Positions 43,230 through 48,502 of a stretch of DNA of 48,502 nucleotides are shown one piece after another. The notes beneath the pieces were generated by a model. That model had not been told where the DNA came from. It did no database searches and was given only the letters and a program-made list of their open reading frames with translations. The stretch spans positions 1-48,502 of the forward strand of contig LRSL01000054.1 in the NCBI GenBank assembly GCA_001563335.1, given 5' to 3'. Made by a program: the position numbers and the translations under genes. The number at the start of each line of letters is the position of its first letter. Within the stretch, counting starts at the first letter, position 1. Source of the stretch: Candidatus Thorarchaeota archaeon SMTZ1-45 (GTDB lineage: Archaea; Asgardarchaeota; Thorarchaeia; Thorarchaeales; Thorarchaeaceae).

Positions 43230-45197
43230 ATGACTACCACAGCTTCAGATCCAATGACATGGTTTCCATATCAGCCCAGACGACATCAAGAGCGTGTCGT
43301 CTATTTTTCAGAGCAGATATTTTCAGAGGGGACTGTTGGTCTTCTATCTGCAGACTGTGGAATTGGGAAGACAATTGCAACTCTTTCTGGATACCTTTCC
43401 TCACGCTATAATGATCCCACTTCACGATTGCTTGTTCTCACTAGGACACATTCCCAATCGAAAGTGTTTGAAGAGGAGCTAACACAGCTGCGAATCCACT
43501 CAGCAGACCACTTGCTCACTGCTACGAGTATGGTTTCACGAAAACATGTCTGCCCGATGAAGTCATTGATGCAAAACCTCTCCACACTCGGATTCATGCG
43601 AGGTTGTGCAGCTCTAGTCCGAATGGGAGAATGCACACGCTACTGGAACTGCTACAAGAGAAATGGGGATGGACGAACAGTACCCCGACAGAAGTTCCTT
43701 GAGAATATTGATGAGATGCTCAATGACCATGTAGTCAGTCGAATCATCGCTGAAGAAACCAGTGACGAACTAGGACAATGTCCCTATGAGGTTCTCAGGT
43801 GGTGCGCCAAGAAGAGTAGGGTTGTTGTTGGTCCATATGACTACATCTTCAGAAGCAGAGTGAGAATGGCTTTACTAGCATCGCTAGGCGCAGAACTTCA
43901 TGAGATAGACATACTCGTTGATGAAGCACACAATCTCTCCTCGCATGTTCTTGAGGCTGAGGCTGCAGAACTTCGTGGCTCGGACCTGACATGGCTTAGG
44001 GACCATAAGCGGGATATTGTGAATGAAACCAAAGTCCAGTGGCTTGAAGAAACTGTAGACTTCCTCTGGGAAACCACCATGGTAAATCTCGACACACTTA
44101 GAGGTGAGCATCGTCTTGACAAATGGGATGCTTACCCACGTTTCGCAGCACATGGGGATCTTGACAGACTCATTGAGTATAGTACCCCTATGGAGGGTGT
44201 TGATGATTCAGTCCCGATGGACACACCAGTAGACAAGCTAGTTTCTTTCCTATATGCAGGAAAGAGAGCTACTGAGAGTGATGACTGGTTAGTCACAATC
44301 GAGCTTTCCTCAGGATGGGAGGAGCATTTTAGCAAAGACCTCTCTCGAGTTGCTCTTAAGATTAGACCTCTGAATGCTGCTGGACTTGTTGCACAGATAC
44401 TCCGGTCTGCACGATCTGCGTTTCTTATGTCTGGTACATTACGACCATTATCACACTATAAACGGATACTGGGAATTGGAAGCGCTAAGGGGGAGGAGCT
44501 GTCAAGTCCTTATCCACGAGGAACACGCTTGATCCTAGTGGACAAAGAAATATCAACGAGCTACAAGACCCGAAACCCAAACCTGTGGAGGGCGATTGGA
44601 GAACGAATAGAGTTAGTCCTGAAAACAGTTCCTGCTAACAAGAGTGCTATGATTGCTTTCCCCAGCTATGCAATTATGCAGGATGTGCTGAGCTTCGGTA
44701 TAGACTCAGGCTTCAGGGAGCAATTGGTGGAGGACAGAACCATAAAGATTGAGGAAGCTAAGAGTGCACTTGCTGCAAGACCTCATGCATTGTTCTGTGT
44801 GTATGGAGGTAAGGTAAGTGAAGGAGTGGACCTTGTCGATACAGGATCAAGCATGGTTGACATCATCATAGGTGTGGGACTTCCTTTCAGTCCACCAACA
44901 AGCCATCAGAAGGCTCTGCAGGACTTCTATGATAGACGTTATGGACCTGGTTCTGGTTTCTATTACGCAGTGGTGGTCCCATCAATACGTAAAGTGGCAC
45001 AAATGGCTGGAAGACTCAGGAGGTCTCCCGAGGACCGGGGAGTCATTGTGTTGTTGGACAAGCGATTCATGAAACATATCGATGTGTTTGGTGAAGATAC
45101 AGCTGCAGACCTGTGGCCATACAGAGATGTTGATGAGCTAAAGGAGGCAATTGAGATGTTTGTGAAAGGAGGAGCATTTGGTGAAAAACTATCGTGA
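43230..45197 (+). CDS. XPD/Rad3-like Fe-S superfamily 2 helicase
   Basis: A 655-residue XPD/DinG-type 5'-3' DNA helicase. Motif I ADCGIGKT (41-48), Ia LVLTRTHSQ, DEAH box VDEAHNLSSH (230-239), motif V GGKVSEGVDLVD and motif VI QMAGRLRRSPEDRGVIVLLD are all present. The iron-sulfur domain ligands are probably Cys108 (HVCPM), Cys135 and Cys141 (GECTRYWNC) and Cys184 (GQCPYE). VVGPYDYIF follows, as in XPD. ATG 43230 lies six bases after GGAGGG; TTG 43224 overlaps the previous stop but sits on the SD. Archaeal XPD acts in nucleotide excision repair. Here its operon partners suggest coupling with recombination. Confidence 0.9.
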   Translation: MTTTASDPMTWFPYQPRRHQERVVYFSEQIFSEGTVGLLSADCGIGKTIATLSGYLSSRYNDPTSRLLVLTRTHSQSKVFEEELTQLRIHSADHLLTATSMVSRKHVCPMKSLMQNLSTLGFMRGCAALVRMGECTRYWNCYKRNGDGRTVPRQKFLENIDEMLNDHVVSRIIAEETSDELGQCPYEVLRWCAKKSRVVVGPYDYIFRSRVRMALLASLGAELHEIDILVDEAHNLSSHVLEAEAAELRGSDLTWLRDHKRDIVNETKVQWLEETVDFLWETTMVNLDTLRGEHRLDKWDAYPRFAAHGDLDRLIEYSTPMEGVDDSVPMDTPVDKLVSFLYAGKRATESDDWLVTIELSSGWEEHFSKDLSRVALKIRPLNAAGLVAQILRSARSAFLMSGTLRPLSHYKRILGIGSAKGEELSSPYPRGTRLILVDKEISTSYKTRNPNLWRAIGERIELVLKTVPANKSAMIAFPSYAIMQDVLSFGIDSGFREQLVEDRTIKIEEAKSALAARPHALFCVYGGKVSEGVDLVDTGSSMVDIIIGVGLPFSPPTSHQKALQDFYDRRYGPGSGFYYAVVVPSIRKVAQMAGRLRRSPEDRGVIVLLDKRFMKHIDVFGEDTAADLWPYRDVDELKEAIEMFVKGGAFGEKLS

Positions 45198-45774
45198 TAT
45201 TGAGTGGATAAAATGGGTAATACCTGCAGCTGTAATTGTTACATGGGTCACTCGAATCCTAATAGAACCTATAGAAGACATAATACTTGAGTCTGCTTTA
45301 GGGATTGGATTGATGGCTTTAGTAATCCTAACTTACGTTCTTTGGCGAAGACCGATTGTAATGATATGGGATGAAGCTACGGGAATCATGGCAATCCTAC
45401 GCACATGGACTATAGAGGTACAAGCGGGGTGTCTTCTGTCAAGTGTCCCACTGGGTATCGATGTGTCACTTTCTGCTAATAGAGTCCTAAAAGCGATGAG
45501 TGAGAGGTTCTCGAAGGAGAATCTATGTGAACTTAGATTCTTTGTCTGTCGGCCTCTTGCGAATAGCTCCACGCTTGTGGGGATGCAGGTTGTCAGGAGG
45601 TCTCTCAGACTAATGAATGGAGTAGGAGTTGTTCAGAAACTCTCAGAAAAGGTGCATGATGATGTCACCATATTGGAAAGTGCTTTGCATTCCTCCTATC
45701 CACACACACCAGTTGACCGCGCAGGACTCTATGAGATGCAACTTGTGAATAGTGGAGGAATAGTCGGTGGATAA
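45181..45774 (+). CDS. Two-TM protein with soluble C-terminal domain
   Basis: A 197-residue protein with two TMs (about 9-26 and 36-55) and a cytoplasmic domain of 140 residues. The segment FSKENLCELRFFVCRPLANSS recalls the N-terminal domains of VirB4/TrbE-like proteins, only weakly. GTG 45181 follows GGAGGAG by six bases and lies within the end of the helicase gene (17-base overlap). It precedes the membrane-anchored HerA/VirB4-like protein by one small gene, and the two may form one membrane complex. Function unknown. Confidence 0.72.
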   Translation: MKNYRDIEWIKWVIPAAVIVTWVTRILIEPIEDIILESALGIGLMALVILTYVLWRRPIVMIWDEATGIMAILRTWTIEVQAGCLLSSVPLGIDVSLSANRVLKAMSERFSKENLCELRFFVCRPLANSSTLVGMQVVRRSLRLMNGVGVVQKLSEKVHDDVTILESALHSSYPHTPVDRAGLYEMQLVNSGGIVGG

Positions 45775-46045
45775 CGAGGTCTCATTAGACATTCCAAAGG
45801 GAGTTAAAGCCAGCTCAGTGATGGAATTCCTAGGGAGGGGTCATGGATATACCTGGTGGACTGTATCAAGAGAACCTGTGTATATGGTTCTTGGTCATCC
45901 CTCTAAGAGCGATCACCCTGAGGTTGTCATACTGAAAGACTCACTCGTAGTCCACACCTCCAGTGAGAATATGCTGATGAGAATGGAAACAATGCTTGAT
46001 GTGCTGGCACGTCAAGTCAAGAGTGGAACGAGAGGTGGAGTCTAG
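45767..46045 (+). CDS. Small unknown protein in DNA-processing operon
   Basis: A 92-residue protein not recognised. It is beta-rich (SREPVYMVLGHPS, PEVVILKDSLVVHTSSENM) with a helix at the C terminus. No TM. GTG 45767 overlaps the preceding gene by eight bases, and its stop overlaps the next gene by one. Position between two membrane proteins suggests a small subunit of the same complex. Confidence 0.68.
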   Translation: MDNEVSLDIPKGVKASSVMEFLGRGHGYTWWTVSREPVYMVLGHPSKSDHPEVVILKDSLVVHTSSENMLMRMETMLDVLARQVKSGTRGGV

Positions 46046-48396
46046 TGGCAAGGAAAAGAGGGAACATCATGGGCTCCAAACCTGCACAAGACCCAATGGA
46101 TCAACTAGAGAGTGCACGCATGAGCATAACCACAGACACTCAAATCCGATGGGATGACCGATCTGTGAAGCCATCATGGGACTATATCTTTTGGCTCTCG
46201 CTTCTTGTAATGGCCTGTGTTTTGTGGTTTCCTTATTTGACAATCATCACAACTAGCATAGTACTAGCAATCATGCTCTTTCTACCATCAATCCAGAGGT
46301 ATCTCGAACTTCGCACCTTGAGTGATATTGATTGGTATGAGGTCCCTCAACCGGATGTGGATTTTGAAAAGAAGGAGAAGTCGCTTCTAAGTCAGGGTGC
46401 AGGTGATGAGAAGCACATCATTGCATTGAACATGAAGAAAGCACAATCCAACCTTCAGGGTGACTTGGGAAAGCTACTGAGAGGTCTTGACACATCACAC
46501 GGTTTCTTGTTGCTAGTGGATCTATTTCCAATAGAATCAAGTCACATTGTAAAGGATGGTGTGGTAACAGGTCCTATCGAGCGCTATCTTGATTATCTCT
46601 CATCATCTCAAAGGAAGGCTTACTTCCACAAAAGAGGCGGTGTTTGGCAGTCACAGCTATACTTTGTAGGACACTCTCGTACAGATCTTGAAGCCAGACT
46701 CATCGAGGGACAGTTTAAGGGAAGTGTTCCAGATGGAGGGCTCAAGAGGATAAAAGAAGAAGACCTCAGTCACAGACTAAAGCAGTGGGACCTGTGTGGT
46801 GGGTTTCCCTCCTTCTTTGCCACTGGAGATGAACTCTCAAATTGGCTTGTTCAGTTACCAAGTGAGCTTGGTCCCGAGGTAGGCAGTAATGTTCCAGGTG
46901 AATTTATTGCTCCAATCCGCAGTCGATCAGACGATTACCCACTGGGTGTAGTTGTGAACCCGGAAACACTCAAGACTGGTCCTTCTGTAGGACTCATGCA
47001 CTCAGACCTTGAACGGGGACTGCTTCTCTGTGGGGGTGATTGGAGGGATAGAAAACATGTTCTCAGCGTCTTGATAGACCATATTCTAGCTAAAGGGAAA
47101 CGGATCTTACTTGTTACTGTGAATGAGGACATGCTAGGACTAGCTGGTCTCAGACCAGAAGGTATGGTTTTAACCCTAGGTAAAGACCTCGTTCTGAATC
47201 CTGTAGATTCTGATGGGATACCAAGAGCTAAGTTTGTTTCTGAGCTACTCCTTTCTTTAGAAACCATTGCAGGAACGAACCTAAGCCCCGCGGCGGACTT
47301 TGAGATAGCACTAAGCAGAGTTGTATCGTTGGGGAATGGTACACTTGCTGATATTGTGATAGACTCGGAACATGAGGCGCTACAAGATGGTTCTACAACA
47401 CAACAGTCTATTCGAATATCAAAAGCCTCTGCTCTTGCTCTTGATGCCATAAAGCGATTACATCAGGGCTCTGGAGCAAAAGCATTCTACGGTACTCAAA
47501 CAGTATCTATGAATAGACTCACATCGCAAAGCCTTGCAGTTGTATTGTTGACAATTGGTGCATTTGACCTTGACATGTTTGCCATGGATCTCATGAGTTT
47601 GAAGTTGTCTGGGCTGCCGCCAGACCCAAATCTCGTAATCATTATCGATACTCCTGAACATCTGAATGTTGCAAAAACTGCTTTCAGATACACCAAAAGA
47701 GGCATCCTGTCAGAGCGTATAGCAAGAGCGTTTGTTAAGAGAGGTCCTCTCGTGCTAAGCACCAAGAATCCCTCAGCTTTGGAGTGGGACACCTCAGACG
47801 TACTAGGGTCATGTATCGCTTTAAGAATGAGGGAGTCTGCAGATATAGCGAATATCTCTGATATTCTGTCATTGAATGTTGTCAGTGGTGGAATACACAG
47901 TAAGGCAAGGCAGTCTTCCCGGGAGAGTTCATTCCTGAGAGTGATGGATCGAGGATATGCTCTCATGACCCATGAGCAGGCAAAGACTTGCATGCCCATC
48001 AAGATAGCACCCCCTCCTGAATTAAGGACAGTATCCAATGAGGGGGTAGACCTGCTAACTAGGTCTGAATCGCTTGGAGATGCATATTTAGAATCGTCAG
48101 ATAGACCTACTACACTCATAGAACAAATAGGTGGACGAGACAGTGAAGCTGTGAAGGAAGTACTTAGACTTCTAACACGATATGAACCCCTTACAGAAGA
48201 GTCGGTGAAGCGTTTCCTAATTGCCAAAGGGGGTGCAGATGTTGATGTTGAAGCCATTCTTTCAAGACTCGAGAATGCCAGTATGATCCTAAGAGGTCAC
48301 GAGATTCACACTGGAGTGTCCTACAAAAACTACCGGATTACTATGAAGGGGAGTATGGCACTAAGAAATGCAGAGGTGGTGAGTTCCGAAGGATGA
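46045..48396 (+). CDS. Membrane-anchored HerA/VirB4-like protein with degenerate Walker A
   Basis: A 783-residue protein with two N-terminal TMs (about 47-63 and 66-82), then a VirB4/CagE-like middle domain (about 120-260). The ATPase-like core has GLLLCGGDWRDRKHVL (325-340) where a GxxGxGKS/T is expected, and IIIDTPEHL (533-541) where HerA has a Walker B IIDEAH. Residues 690-775 fit a winged helix (PLTEESVKRFLIAKGG, SRLENASMILRG). The nucleotide site looks lost, so it may act as a scaffold or inactive partner. CedB, a HerA-type DNA importer of Crenarchaeota, is a distant comparison. GTG 46045 follows GGTGGAG and overlaps the previous stop. Confidence 0.72.
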   Translation: MARKRGNIMGSKPAQDPMDQLESARMSITTDTQIRWDDRSVKPSWDYIFWLSLLVMACVLWFPYLTIITTSIVLAIMLFLPSIQRYLELRTLSDIDWYEVPQPDVDFEKKEKSLLSQGAGDEKHIIALNMKKAQSNLQGDLGKLLRGLDTSHGFLLLVDLFPIESSHIVKDGVVTGPIERYLDYLSSSQRKAYFHKRGGVWQSQLYFVGHSRTDLEARLIEGQFKGSVPDGGLKRIKEEDLSHRLKQWDLCGGFPSFFATGDELSNWLVQLPSELGPEVGSNVPGEFIAPIRSRSDDYPLGVVVNPETLKTGPSVGLMHSDLERGLLLCGGDWRDRKHVLSVLIDHILAKGKRILLVTVNEDMLGLAGLRPEGMVLTLGKDLVLNPVDSDGIPRAKFVSELLLSLETIAGTNLSPAADFEIALSRVVSLGNGTLADIVIDSEHEALQDGSTTQQSIRISKASALALDAIKRLHQGSGAKAFYGTQTVSMNRLTSQSLAVVLLTIGAFDLDMFAMDLMSLKLSGLPPDPNLVIIIDTPEHLNVAKTAFRYTKRGILSERIARAFVKRGPLVLSTKNPSALEWDTSDVLGSCIALRMRESADIANISDILSLNVVSGGIHSKARQSSRESSFLRVMDRGYALMTHEQAKTCMPIKIAPPPELRTVSNEGVDLLTRSESLGDAYLESSDRPTTLIEQIGGRDSEAVKEVLRLLTRYEPLTEESVKRFLIAKGGADVDVEAILSRLENASMILRGHEIHTGVSYKNYRITMKGSMALRNAEVVSSEG

Positions 48397-48502
48397 CCTC
48401 TATTACAGATGTCCCTGCAAACGTCACCCGTATACTAAAACAGGCAGGCATTACTCCTCGAGGAATTCAAACTCAAGCAGTGGAAAAAGGGCTTCTTGAT
48501 GG
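48393..48502 (+). CDS. N terminus of a probable Ski2/Hel308-type helicase (cut by window edge)
   Basis: Only 36 codons are visible, starting ATG 48393 overlapping the previous stop (ATGA). The segment with AGITPRGIQTQAVEKGLLDG has the spacing of the Q-motif region of archaeal superfamily 2 helicases of the Hel308/Ski2 group, in which a Gln is followed by AVxxGLLdG before motif I. The call rests on this short match. A second helicase would fit the rest of the operon. Confidence 0.5.
   Translation, partial: MTSITDVPANVTRILKQAGITPRGIQTQAVEKGLLD

Noticed and set aside
46935..47450. 171-codon minus-strand frame in the HerA/VirB4-like gene
   Set aside because: Ser/Arg-rich shadow of a continuous forward frame.
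1..48502. tRNA, rRNA, CRISPR or transposase genes
   Set aside because: No cloverleaf T-arm motif outside coding sequence, no regularly spaced repeats and no transposase motif was seen by eye; a covariance-model scan was not possible here.

Overview
The window is a gene-dense archaeal chromosome segment, most likely from an Asgard archaeon and possibly Thorarchaeota-like. The archaeal signal comes from the archaeal-type phosphoglycerate mutase (apgM), subunits C, K, E, H and I of an A-type ATP synthase, TrmI, HerA-type ATPases, a RadA-family recombinase and an XPD-type helicase. TATA boxes of archaeal form precede several genes. The Asgard signal is a Rab-like small GTPase with all five G motifs at 37933-38481. 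The lineage is inferred from gene content only. No tRNA, rRNA, CRISPR array or insertion sequence was seen. Many starts are TTG or GTG with a clear Shine-Dalgarno (SD) motif.

Layout. 1-1652: end of enolase followed by apgM (glycolysis). 1678-8570: nucleotide-sugar dehydrogenase, cysteine-rich ferredoxin-like protein, peptide deformylase homologue, UPF0182-like membrane protein and sugar epimerase. 8666-11814: GIY-YIG nuclease, glycerol-kinase-like enzyme and LarA homologue. 11926-17822: a scattered A-ATP synthase locus (C-K forward, E-H reverse, I forward) preceded by an AtpZ/AtpI-like membrane protein; the catalytic A and B genes and D and F are not here. 17834-21043: a reverse unit with a small charged protein, a winged-helix regulator and a 781-residue helical-repeat protein. 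21132-24636: TrmI, a HerA-like ATPase and a small unknown. 24768-27398: amino-acid permease with a cytoplasmic tail, a stand-alone RAM domain and a Usp protein. 27508-31383: small and membrane proteins of unknown role, PyrF and an aminotransferase.

31386-35052 encodes homologues of all three bacillithiol biosynthesis enzymes: BshC, BshA and, divergently, a BshB-type deacetylase. A phosphoglucosamine-mutase-type enzyme at 35531-36907 could help supply UDP-GlcNAc. BshC carries an internal zinc-knuckle-like insertion.

37018-40339 holds an alpha/beta hydrolase, the Rab-like GTPase, an unknown protein and an NAD-kinase-like protein. From 40568 to the right edge runs a tight unit of about ten forward genes that mostly overlap by 1-17 bases: a 35-codon ORF, an unknown, a RadA paralogue, a zinc-ribbon/winged-helix protein, an unknown, an XPD-like Fe-S helicase, a two-TM protein, a small unknown, a membrane-anchored HerA/VirB4-like protein with a degenerate Walker A, and the start of a probable Ski2/Hel308-type helicase. 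This is the best candidate in the window for an undescribed system, perhaps membrane-associated DNA processing, repair or exchange.
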